Positions 1 to 6,341 of a stretch of 7,691 nt of DNA are shown here, piece after piece. Each line of letters begins with the position of its first letter. Position 1 is the first letter of the stretch. Source of the stretch: Candidatus Krumholzibacteriia bacterium (GTDB taxonomy: Bacteria; Krumholzibacteriota; Krumholzibacteria; WVZY01; JAKEHA01); assembly GCA_029863355.1 (NCBI GenBank), contig JAOTVO010000124.1, positions 1 through 7,691 on the forward strand, read 5' to 3'. Below the pieces are notes generated by a model. That model made no database searches and was not told the DNA's origin. It worked only from the letters and a program-made list of their open reading frames with translations. Both the position numbers and the translations under genes were made by a program.

Positions 1-1
1 C

Positions 2-2665
2 GTCGACAACTTCTCCATCGTTCCGTCCGACGCCTCGCAGGATTTCTTCGCGGTGGGCACGCTGGGGATCTGGGTCTTCCAGATCGCGAGCCGCGTCGGT
101 CTGGTGCCGCTCTTCGACAGCTCGCCCCCCATCCCCGATTCCCAGGGCGTGGGCGGTTTCGACCTCATGTCCTACGGCCTGTACAATGTCAACGGGTTCG
201 TCCCGGGTTTCCCGTGCGCGTTCAACCGCGTGCTCGCCGGCTGGCTCGACCCCGTGACCGTCCCCGCGGAGGCGTCGCCAGCGTTCGTTCGCCTCGCCGA
301 CGTCAACACGGGTGCGGACACGGACACGCTCTGCGTCAAGGTGGCTATCACCGAGGACGAGTACTTCCTGGTTGTCAACCGCGTGCACGACGCCGATTTC
401 GACAGCCTCTTCACCTTCGGCGATCTCGACAGCAACCTCGTTCCGGAGAACACCGACTCGCTGGACGGAGCCGAGTTCGATTTCTTCCTGACCGACCTCA
501 CCAATCCCGCGGTGCGGAGCTACGACCCCGCCTACGGCTTCGATGTGACGCGGCGGCACACCGGATCGGGCGTGTACGTGTGGCACGTCGACGAGCGCGT
601 GGTGCGCGACGCGCTCGCGCTCGGCGGTCTGCCCAACGACTACGCGGCGCGCAAGGGCGTGGACCTCGAGGAGGCGGACGGCGTCCAGGACCTCGACCGC
701 GGCGGACCGGCCGCCTTTGCCCTGGGCAGCCATTTCGACTCCTACCGCTCCGGCGACGGCAACCAGAGTGCGTTCACGCCCGCCACCGAGCCGGCGTCGG
801 ATTCCAACGCGCACGTGCCCAGCGGCGTCGCCATCGAGGACATCTCGGCCATCGGCTCCGTGATGTCGCTCACGATCCGCCGCGCGCTCCCGTACCAGGA
901 GACGCGCACGCGCTTTGCCGCGCGCGCCTCTGGCCAGCCCGCCACGCCGGTGGACCTCGACGGCGACGCAACCTCGGAGATCGTCGTGTTCGCCGACACC
1001 GGTCTGGTGTACCTCTTCGACGAGACGGGCGCGGAATACGACGACGTCGACGCCGACCCTTCCACCATCGCCCCGTACATCGTCGCCCCCGGCGCGGTGT
1101 GGACGGGCCCGCCCGCCTTCGGCAACCTCGACGGCGGCGCGGACGTGGAGATCATCGCCAGCGACCGGGCGGGACGCCTCTACGCGTGGAAGGCCGACGG
1201 CTCGGAACTGGCCGACGGCGACGGCAACCCCCTCACCGAAGGCGTGCTCTTCGCCGGTGCGCCGCTGGCGGCGCCGCAGATGCTCGTCGACTTGCTCGAC
1301 GACGGCTTCCCGGAGATCGCGCTGGTGGAAGTGGTCGGGGATTCGCTGCGCGTAGGGTTCGTGGACTCCGCGGGCGCGCCCTTCGTTCCCGGCGATCCGG
1401 CGTTCGCGCCGCTGTGGCCCGCGCGCGTACCCGGGCAGCTGGCCGCGCCCCTGGCCCTGGCGGGAACGGCGAACGGGGCGACACCGGCGAAAATGGGGGT
1501 GGTGGTGGCTTCCGTCGACACGACCACGGCGCAGGTGCACGTGACGTACACGCCGGCCCTGTACAGCGCCGGCACGAGCTTCGTCGGGCAGGCGGTGGCC
1601 AAGACGTGGCATTACGCGTTCGCCGTTCCGCCGTCCTACGCGAGCGCGGACTACCTGCCGTCGGCCCCGGCGGCGGGCGACGTCGACGCCGACGGTCACG
1701 ACGAGGTGGTGCTCACGTTTCCCGACGGGCTGGTGGCGATCTTCGAGAACGAGGCCGGCGAGACGGGCTCCGTCTCGCCGACGCTGGTGCGGATGCGCGC
1801 GGACCGACCGTCGGCGCCCGCGCTGGGCGACGTGGACGACGACGGCACGCTCGAGATTGCCCTCTGGGACCGCGACTACCTTTACGTGCTCAAGTCCAAC
1901 GGCCGCGTGGCCACGGAATGGCCACGCCTCATCGTCCCGGAATCAGCCGGCGAGCAGCCGCCGCGTGCGCTCGCGCGCGGCCTCGAGAGCCCCGCGCTCG
2001 CCGATCTCGACGGCGACGGCCGCGTCGACGTGCTCTTCGCCCTCGAGGACGGTACGCTCCAGGCCGCACGGGCGGACGGAACGGCGGCGCCCGGGTTCCC
2101 GCGCGTGGGCGTGGCCGGGGTCTCCGCTACACCCTCGATCGCGCCGCTCGTGGCGGGCGGCGCGCTGCGGCTGGTGGGCGCAGGAACCGTGCCCGCCCTG
2201 CGCGGCGTGGACACCGTCGTCGACACCGTCGCCACGCTGGATCAGGTCGCCCTGCTGGTGCAGTCCCTCACGGGTGGTTCCTCGAGCCGCGTGTTCTGGC
2301 CGATCTACGGGGGCGGCCTCGAGAGGCACGGGCGCTCGGCGCCGGCGGGGGCGCCGGCGACCTCCTCGCGGGCGTTCCGGGAGGAGACGTTCATGGTCTA
2401 TCCCAACCCGGTACGGGGCGCCACGGTTCACGCGCGCGTGACCCTGGACGCTTCGGCCCGCGTCGAGGTCCAGATTTACAACCTGGAAGGCGAGCGCACC
2501 CACGGGCGCGCCTACGACGCGAACGCCGCCGGCGCGATCGACACGCCGTTCGACGAGGAGATCGACGTCAGCGCGCTGCGGAGCGGCGTGTACTTCATGA
2601 GACTGCGAATCGAGTCGAGCGGCGCCAGTGGGTCGCTGGTCAAGACGTTCGCGATCCGTCGCTAG
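2..2665 (+). CDS. M6-like pseudoprotease with beta-propeller repeats and T9SS-like C-terminal domain (5' truncated)
   Basis: The frame is open from the window edge, so the true start and any signal peptide lie upstream; 887 residues are visible (residue 1 at base 2). Residues about 1-290 match the second half of an M6 (immune inhibitor A-like) peptidase: a DNFSIVP strand, GTLGIWVFQIASRVGLVPLFD split around the active-site helix, FDLMSYG (about 53-59), AGWLDP, EYFLVVNR, VYVWHVDE and VDLEEADG. The HExxH position reads FQIAS (residues 26-30) and the third-ligand Asp is Pro, so zinc binding and proteolysis are probably lost. Residues about 310-760 carry at least six Asp-rich FG-GAP/VCBS-type loops (DLDGD, DVDADG, DVDDDG, DLDGDG), as in calcium-binding beta-propellers. 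Residues 798-887 begin MVYPNP and end VKTFAIRR, typical of T9SS type A sorting or FlgD-like Ig domains. A surface-exposed or secreted adhesin-like or scaffolding role is inference. It is followed at once by a PorV-like gene, probably in one operon. Confidence 0.9.
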   Translation, partial: VDNFSIVPSDASQDFFAVGTLGIWVFQIASRVGLVPLFDSSPPIPDSQGVGGFDLMSYGLYNVNGFVPGFPCAFNRVLAGWLDPVTVPAEASPAFVRLADVNTGADTDTLCVKVAITEDEYFLVVNRVHDADFDSLFTFGDLDSNLVPENTDSLDGAEFDFFLTDLTNPAVRSYDPAYGFDVTRRHTGSGVYVWHVDERVVRDALALGGLPNDYAARKGVDLEEADGVQDLDRGGPAAFALGSHFDSYRSGDGNQSAFTPATEPASDSNAHVPSGVAIEDISAIGSVMSLTIRRALPYQETRTRFAARASGQPATPVDLDGDATSEIVVFADTGLVYLFDETGAEYDDVDADPSTIAPYIVAPGAVWTGPPAFGNLDGGADVEIIASDRAGRLYAWKADGSELADGDGNPLTEGVLFAGAPLAAPQMLVDLLDDGFPEIALVEVVGDSLRVGFVDSAGAPFVPGDPAFAPLWPARVPGQLAAPLALAGTANGATPAKMGVVVASVDTTTAQVHVTYTPALYSAGTSFVGQAVAKTWHYAFAVPPSYASADYLPSAPAAGDVDADGHDEVVLTFPDGLVAIFENEAGETGSVSPTLVRMRADRPSAPALGDVDDDGTLEIALWDRDYLYVLKSNGRVATEWPRLIVPESAGEQPPRALARGLESPALADLDGDGRVDVLFALEDGTLQAARADGTAAPGFPRVGVAGVSATPSIAPLVAGGALRLVGAGTVPALRGVDTVVDTVATLDQVALLVQSLTGGSSSRVFWPIYGGGLERHGRSAPAGAPATSSRAFREETFMVYPNPVRGATVHARVTLDASARVEVQIYNLEGERTHGRAYDANAAGAIDTPFDEEIDVSALRSGVYFMRLRIESSGASGSLVKTFAIRR

Positions 2666-2672
2666 GAAGGAG
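2665..2672 (+). promoter_or_regulatory. Ribosome binding site that fixes the PorV-like start
   Basis: GGAAGGAG is a near-perfect Shine-Dalgarno sequence that begins on the last base of the upstream stop codon. It lies 8 nt before the GTG at 2681. An in-frame GTG at 2672 overlaps the Shine-Dalgarno itself and cannot be served by it, so the 2681 start is preferred. Confidence 0.75.
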
Positions 2673-2680
2673 TGAACATC

Positions 2681-3601
2681 GTGTTACGCATCCAACGAGT
2701 GGTCCTCCTGGTGTCCGCCGCCCTGGCGCTGGTCGCCCCCGCGGCGGGCGCAGGCGAGCCCGGCTCGGCGGGCGCGCTCTTCCTGCGCGTCGGCGTGGGC
2801 GCGCGCGCGTCGGGAATGGGCGAGGCCTTCACCGCCATCGCCGCCGACGCATCGGCGATGTACTGGAACCCGGGCGCGATGGCGGCCGTGCTGGGCACCG
2901 ACGTGGTGCTCGTGCACAACGAGTACCTCCAGTCGGTGCGCCTCGAACAGGCCGCGCTGACGCACGAAACGGACTTCGGCACTTTCGGTCTCTCCTTCAC
3001 GGGGCTCTTCACGGGCGACATGGAGCGCCGCGATGACGCGCCCACTTCGATGCCGCTCGGCGAGTTCGGAGCGTCCGACATCGCCTTCGCGGTGGCCTAC
3101 AGCCGCTACGTGGTGCCCAACGTGGCGGTGGGGGCGAGCGTCAAGGGTATCGTGCAGAAGATCGACCAGGAGGACGCCAACGGCCTCGCTGTCGACGTGG
3201 GCATCTACCACGTCAGTCGCGTCGAGGGCCTCAGGCTGGCCGCAGTGGTGGGCAACCTGGGCAAGCCCATGAAGTTCCTCGAGGAAGAGTACGCCCTGCC
3301 GCGCTACGTCAAAGTGGGCGGGAGCTACGCGCGCGACATCGCCGCCATCCGCGGTGGCGTGCAGTTCGCGCTCGACCTCGTCTTCCCCAACGACGACGAC
3401 GGGCGTCAGCACGTCGGCGTCGAGTTCGACTACGAGCGCCGCTTCTTTCTGCGCGCCGGGTACAAGGCCGGCTACGATTCGCAGGGGGCCACCTTCGGGC
3501 TCGGCGCGCGCCACCGGGAGTTCTCGCTCGACTACGCGTGGCTGCCGGTGGGCAACGACCTCGGCGACAGCCACCGCTTCGGCATCGGACTCAGCCTGTA
3601 A
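2681..3601 (+). CDS. PorV/PorQ family outer-membrane beta-barrel protein
   Basis: The protein has 306 residues from GTG 2681. Residues 1-24 form a signal peptide: basic MLRIQR, a hydrophobic core, and an AGA/G cleavage site after about residue 24. The family signature follows at about 34-68, FLRVGVGARASGMGEAF then AADASAMYWNPGAMA, characteristic of PorV/PorQ (UPF0164-like) FadL-type barrels. The rest alternates hydrophobic and polar residues with aromatic strands, as in a transmembrane beta-barrel, and ends FGIGLSL. In Bacteroidota, PorV shuttles T9SS cargo to the cell-surface attachment complex and PorQ is a related component; many FCB-like genomes carry multiple paralogues of less certain function. 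Placement directly after a gene with a T9SS-like C-terminal domain, with a 15 nt gap, suggests a dedicated cargo-and-partner pair, but that pairing is inference. The stop codon overlaps the convergent LpxH-like gene by 11 nt, so no separate terminator fits between them. Confidence 0.88.
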   Translation: MLRIQRVVLLVSAALALVAPAAGAGEPGSAGALFLRVGVGARASGMGEAFTAIAADASAMYWNPGAMAAVLGTDVVLVHNEYLQSVRLEQAALTHETDFGTFGLSFTGLFTGDMERRDDAPTSMPLGEFGASDIAFAVAYSRYVVPNVAVGASVKGIVQKIDQEDANGLAVDVGIYHVSRVEGLRLAAVVGNLGKPMKFLEEEYALPRYVKVGGSYARDIAAIRGGVQFALDLVFPNDDDGRQHVGVEFDYERRFFLRAGYKAGYDSQGATFGLGARHREFSLDYAWLPVGNDLGDSHRFGIGLSL

Positions 3602-4340
3602 AAGTCTCGAGCGTGAGCGCCCCGCCGGAGAGCCGCACGAAAGTGGCGTGCTCGACCCAGTCGCCGATGATCACGAAGTCGCGTCCGTCGCGCGAGTCGA
3701 GGAGGGGGAAGTGGATGTGTCCCATCACGAAGGCGTCGTTGCCGCGCGCGAAGAAACGCCGGTGGGCGTGCTCGGCGAGGGCGCGGGCCCGCGCCTCGTG
3801 CACGGGCGCCTTCAGCTTGCGGCTCCCCGCGGAGACCCCGGCGGCGACGGCGGCGAGCAGGTCCGGGTGGATCCAACGCGACGCGGCGACCACGGCGGGG
3901 TTGCGGATGATCGTTTTGAGCGCCTTGTAGCCCCAGTCGCCGGGGATGACGAGGTCGCCGTGCGCGCACACCAGGCGACGCCCCTGGGCGTCCAGCAGGA
4001 TCTCGTCGCGATGCGTGCGCACGCCCAGTTCGTCAGCCAGGAAGCCGCCTACCCAGTAGTCGTGGTTGCCCCCGATGAAGTGCGTCTCCACGCCGCGCTC
4101 CCGGCAAGCGGCCAGCGCGCAGAAGAGGTCGAGGTAACGCCGATGCACGACCGAGCGGTATTCGAAGAAGAAGTCGAAAATGTCGCCCATGAGGAACAGC
4201 CCCGTGCCGGCGGGGATCGAGGCGAGGAAGCGCAGGAACCGATCGCGCCGCACGGCCTCCCCCGTCTGGGCGCGGCTGCGAAAGTGGGTGTCCCCGACGA
4301 AGACCAGCTCGGGAGCGGAGATGGGCAGGAAGTTGCGCAT
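3591..4340 (-). CDS. lpxH: LpxH-like metallophosphoesterase (probable UDP-2,3-diacylglucosamine diphosphatase)
   Basis: This calcineurin-like phosphoesterase has 249 residues. Visible metal-site motifs are VGDTHF (D17, H19), GDIFD (D53), GGNHD (N92, H93, D94), AHGD (H127) and GHIH (H208, H210). The stretch GDWGYKALKTIIRNP and the later SRK match the LpxH family insert. LpxH hydrolyses UDP-2,3-diacylglucosamine to lipid X and UMP at the inner membrane, the fourth step of lipid A synthesis. The classic LpxH motif is GNRDF; here it is GNHDY, closer to LpxH2-like or generic phosphoesterases, so the substrate is less certain than the fold. ATG 4340 is chosen because it puts the catalytic DxH near the N-terminus, as usual in the family. 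ATG 4370 would add ten residues using codons rare here (CTA, TTG, CTT, TCA). Neither start has a clear Shine-Dalgarno. The gene stands alone on this strand, convergent with the PorV-like gene and divergent from htrA. Confidence 0.85.
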   Translation of the reverse strand: MRNFLPISAPELVFVGDTHFRSRAQTGEAVRRDRFLRFLASIPAGTGLFLMGDIFDFFFEYRSVVHRRYLDLFCALAACRERGVETHFIGGNHDYWVGGFLADELGVRTHRDEILLDAQGRRLVCAHGDLVIPGDWGYKALKTIIRNPAVVAASRWIHPDLLAAVAAGVSAGSRKLKAPVHEARARALAEHAHRRFFARGNDAFVMGHIHFPLLDSRDGRDFVIIGDWVEHATFVRLSGGALTLETFTG

Positions 4341-4355
4341 GGTCGACGATGAAAG

Positions 4356-4368
4356 GCTATGCAATAGC
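4356..4368. repeat. Short inverted repeat near the lpxH-like start
   Basis: GCTAT-GCA-ATAGC is a 5 bp inverted repeat with a 3 nt spacer in a locally AT-rich patch, 16 nt upstream of the chosen lpxH-like start. It could be a small operator or chance; if translation began at 4370 it would be coding. Confidence 0.3.
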
Positions 4369-4546
4369 ATCTGTTAAGGGATTGCGGCCGCCTCGACCCG
4401 CGGCACCGCGGGCCCCCGCCCGAAACAGCTAACCGCAACGGGCGCATGCGCGCAACCCCGTTCCGGTGCGGGGTGCGGAACCCCCCGAACGCGAGCCGCG
4501 TATAACAGGCGGGCGATCGGGGGTGGAACGCGGCGCGGGAGCGCTT

Positions 4547-4576
4547 TTGACAGCGGGCAGGCGGCCATGATATCAT
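4547..4576 (+). promoter_or_regulatory. Promoter P1 upstream of htrA
   Basis: A perfect TTGACA (4547-4552) is followed after 18 nt by TATCAT (4571-4576), a good sigma-70 -10 element. The -10 lies in the 10 bp palindrome ATGATATCAT (4567-4576), which could be an operator. Transcription would start near 4582-4584 and read toward htrA with a leader of about 250 nt. Confidence 0.6.
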
Positions 4577-4580
4577 TAGG

Positions 4581-4611
4581 TCCGCGCCCGGTGCGCTCCG
4601 CGCCGGACGGA
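4581..4611 (+). other. Hairpin at the predicted 5' end of the P1 transcript
   Basis: CCGGTGCG (4588-4595) pairs with CGCGCCGG (4599-4606) with one GU wobble and a CTC loop. TCCG (4581-4584) can pair with CGGA (4608-4611) across a small internal loop. No T-run follows, so it is not an intrinsic terminator; a 5'-end structure affecting RNA stability is possible. Confidence 0.4.
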
Positions 4612-4634
4612 AGAAATTGCCGGCTCGCCGAGGG

Positions 4635-4663
4635 TTGACGAAGGAACGGGACGCGGGTACACT
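4635..4663 (+). promoter_or_regulatory. Promoter P2 upstream of htrA
   Basis: TTGACG (4635-4640) and TACACT (4658-4663) are separated by exactly 17 nt, a strong match to a sigma-70-type promoter. Transcription would start near 4670 and give a leader of about 165 nt before the htrA start. It lies 88 nt downstream of P1, making a tandem pair. Confidence 0.6.
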
Positions 4664-4730
4664 AACAATGTACCGAGCGGTTAACGGGAGAACCATCGGC
4701 ACGGCTTCGCCACCCCACGACCCCCACCGG

Positions 4731-4754
4731 GACGGACGCGCGCGGCGCGCCGTC
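4731..4754 (+). other. GC-rich hairpin in the htrA leader
   Basis: GACGG and CGCGC (separated by one bulged A) pair with GCGCG and CCGTC around a GCG loop, giving 10 base pairs. It is followed by AGTGACC rather than a T-run, so it is not an intrinsic terminator. Any role in leader RNA stability or translation control is unproven. Confidence 0.4.
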
Positions 4755-4821
4755 AGTGACCAGAGCACAAGCACGGGATCTCGCGAAGGCGTGGCATAGC
4801 TGCGCGTGGGCGGGAGGCTGC

Positions 4822-4833
4822 GAGGAACGAGGA
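4822..4833 (+). promoter_or_regulatory. Ribosome binding site of htrA
   Basis: GAGGAACGAGGA contains two GAGGA copies. The first ends 10 nt before the ATG at 4837 and the second only 3 nt before it, so the first is the better spaced. It supports ATG 4837 over the in-frame GTG at 4756. Confidence 0.55.
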
Positions 4834-4836
4834 TCC

Positions 4837-6291
4837 ATGAAGCCGTTAGAGTCGATAGCGCAGAAGTGGCTGGGAGCGTTCGTTGTGTCCCTTGCCCTGG
4901 GCGCCCCTTGGGGAACCGCCCTTGCGCAGGGGTCCGCCGACCCCATTCGCGCCGACGGGAGTTCGGTCTTCGCCGACGTCGCCGAGCGCGTGGGCCCGGC
5001 CGTCGTGTTCATCCGCACGGAGCGGGCCGCTGCGCCTGAACGTGGCAAGGGGGGCGAGAGCCCGTTCGAGTTCTTCCGGGAGTTCTTCCCCGAACCGGAG
5101 CGGCGCGATCGGTTCCACGGCCAGGGGGGTGGATCGGGGTTCCTGTTCGATGACGAGGGGCGGATCCTTACCAACTACCACGTCATTCGCGACGCCGAGC
5201 GCATCACGGTAGTCATGGGCAACGGAGACGAGAAAGAGCTGGAGGCGGAAGTCGTCGGCTACGATCCCCATACCGACATTGCGATCATCCAGATCGACCC
5301 GCCCAAGAATGTCATAAAGGTCAGCCTCGGCGATTCCGACAAGATGAGGGTGGGGGACTGGGTCATGGCCATCGGCACGCCGTTCGGTCAGCTGCAGGGG
5401 ACGGTCACCGTGGGCATCGTCAGCGCCAAGGGGCGTACCGACCTCAACATCGTCGGGGGCACACCGACCTACCAGAACTACATCCAGACCGACGCCTCCA
5501 TCAACTTCGGAAACAGCGGCGGTCCCCTCGTGAACATGAAGGGCGAGGCGATCGGGATCAACACGGCCATCAATCCTTCCGGCCAGGGAATCGGCTTCGC
5601 CATCCCCATCAACATGGCGCGGAGCATCATGGGGCAGCTGATCGCGCAGGGCCGCGTGCGCTACGGGTTCATCGGGATCCGGCTCCAGGAGATGGACCGG
5701 ACGCTGGCCGAGGCCCGGGGCGTGAGCATAGACCATGGAATCCTAGTCGATTACGTCTACCCCGAGTCCCCGGCCGCCCAGGCGGGCCTGCGCACCGGGG
5801 ACGTCATCGTCCGCTATGACGGGGAGGATGTAAGGGAAGACAACAGGTTCCGTCTCATGGTGGGCAAGACCCCCGTGGGCCAGCAGGTGCCCATGGTGGT
5901 CGTACGCGACGGCAAGGAGATGAAAGTCGACATCAAGATCGGCGAGCGTCCGGACGGCGACATCGTGGCCTCCGTGGAGCCGCCCCGTGGGGAGACCTGG
6001 TTGGGGCTGCGCGTGGACGACGCGACCAAGGGCGAATATCGCCGCCGCTACGGCGTAGAGAAGAGCCAGGAGGGTGTGGTCGTGCTGGAGGTGGAGGAGG
6101 CAAGCCCGGCCGAGGAGGCCGGCATCCGGGAGGGCGACGTGATCACCGAGGTCTACTCGCACGAGGTGGCGGGGCTGGAGGACTACGTCGCGATCAGCAA
6201 GAAGCTGAAGGACCGGAAAGAGGCCATCGCGTTTCTGGTGGTCAGAGGGCGGACCAGCACGTACGTTCCGGTTATGCCGGAGAAGCGGTGA
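4837..6291 (+). CDS. htrA: HtrA/DegP-family periplasmic serine protease with two PDZ domains
   Basis: The protein has 484 residues from ATG 4837. An upstream GTG (4756) would bury the signal peptide behind 27 extra residues and lacks a better ribosome site. Residues 1-30 are a signal peptide ending GTALA/Q, so the enzyme acts in the periplasm. The trypsin-like domain spans about 40-265, with triad His115 (LTNYHVI), Asp147 (HTDIAII) and Ser227 (GNSGGP); all are intact. The N-terminal loop (about 65-95) carries the [10 protein letters not shown] stretch typical of DegP/DegQ. PDZ1 spans about 277-370, with [15 protein letters not shown], and PDZ2 about 388-480, with [15 protein letters not shown]. 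The usual family role is degrading and chaperoning misfolded envelope proteins in oligomeric cages. Length and architecture are standard. It sits behind two tandem promoters and a structured leader, and its stop overlaps a possible GTG start of the downstream sigma factor, so the two are probably co-transcribed. Confidence 0.95.
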   Translation: MKPLESIAQKWLGAFVVSLALGAPWGTALAQGSADPIRADGSSVFADVAERVGPAVVFIRTERAAAPERGKGGESPFEFFREFFPEPERRDRFHGQGGGSGFLFDDEGRILTNYHVIRDAERITVVMGNGDEKELEAEVVGYDPHTDIAIIQIDPPKNVIKVSLGDSDKMRVGDWVMAIGTPFGQLQGTVTVGIVSAKGRTDLNIVGGTPTYQNYIQTDASINFGNSGGPLVNMKGEAIGINTAINPSGQGIGFAIPINMARSIMGQLIAQGRVRYGFIGIRLQEMDRTLAEARGVSIDHGILVDYVYPESPAAQAGLRTGDVIVRYDGEDVREDNRFRLMVGKTPVGQQVPMVVVRDGKEMKVDIKIGERPDGDIVASVEPPRGETWLGLRVDDATKGEYRRRYGVEKSQEGVVVLEVEEASPAEEAGIREGDVITEVYSHEVAGLEDYVAISKKLKDRKEAIAFLVVRGRTSTYVPVMPEKR

Positions 6292-6328
6292 GTCGGCGCC
6301 GTCCCCGTCGGCAATCGGCTGAGCCGGG

Positions 6329-6334
6329 AAAGGA
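6329..6334 (+). promoter_or_regulatory. Ribosome binding site of the sigma factor
   Basis: AAAGGA lies 7 nt before ATG 6342 and supports that start. A rival GTG at 6288 overlaps the htrA stop (GTGA) and has a GGAG 5 nt upstream, which would allow translational coupling; it would add 18 Arg- and Pro-rich residues. Confidence 0.5.
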
Positions 6335-6341
6335 TCCTCAG

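Larger units (their letters stand above)
4341..4836. other. Non-coding divergent region between lpxH-like gene and htrA
   Basis: This stretch of almost 500 bases holds no convincing gene. Its lpxH side has AT-rich patches and a 13 bp inverted repeat but no clear minus-strand promoter. The htrA side has two sigma-70-type promoter candidates and two GC-rich hairpins, listed separately. A further hairpin at 4451-4477 (9 bp with one bulged A, 8 nt loop) has no T-run. The rest is GC-rich with no repeat I can support. Confidence 0.7.

Noticed and set aside
58..84. Frame +1 reads HAGDLGLPD, like the M6 active-site tail GHDLGLPD, hinting at a frameshift in the M6-like gene
   Set aside because: No HE precedes it and the sequence after it in that frame is meaningless. 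In the used frame both upstream (DNFSIVP) and downstream (GGFDLMSYG) motifs align without a gap, so chance is more likely. Read-level checking would settle it.
214..3036. A 940-codon open frame overlapping the M6-like and PorV-like genes
   Set aside because: It is an Arg- and Gly-rich translation with no domain, typical of an off-frame reading of GC-rich coding DNA, and it spans two well-supported genes.
3354..4352. A plus-strand ORF opposite the LpxH-like gene
   Set aside because: It is the antisense shadow of a phosphoesterase with all its metal motifs intact.
4451..4477. Hairpin between lpxH and htrA as a terminator
   Set aside because: The 9 bp stem with a bulge has no T-run on either strand and no gene ends nearby. 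It may be chance in GC-rich DNA.
4617..4799. A 60-codon leader ORF upstream of htrA, or its 43-codon ATG version from 4668
   Set aside because: There is no Shine-Dalgarno, its start lies at or before the predicted P2 transcription start, its composition is random-like, and it overlaps the leader hairpin.
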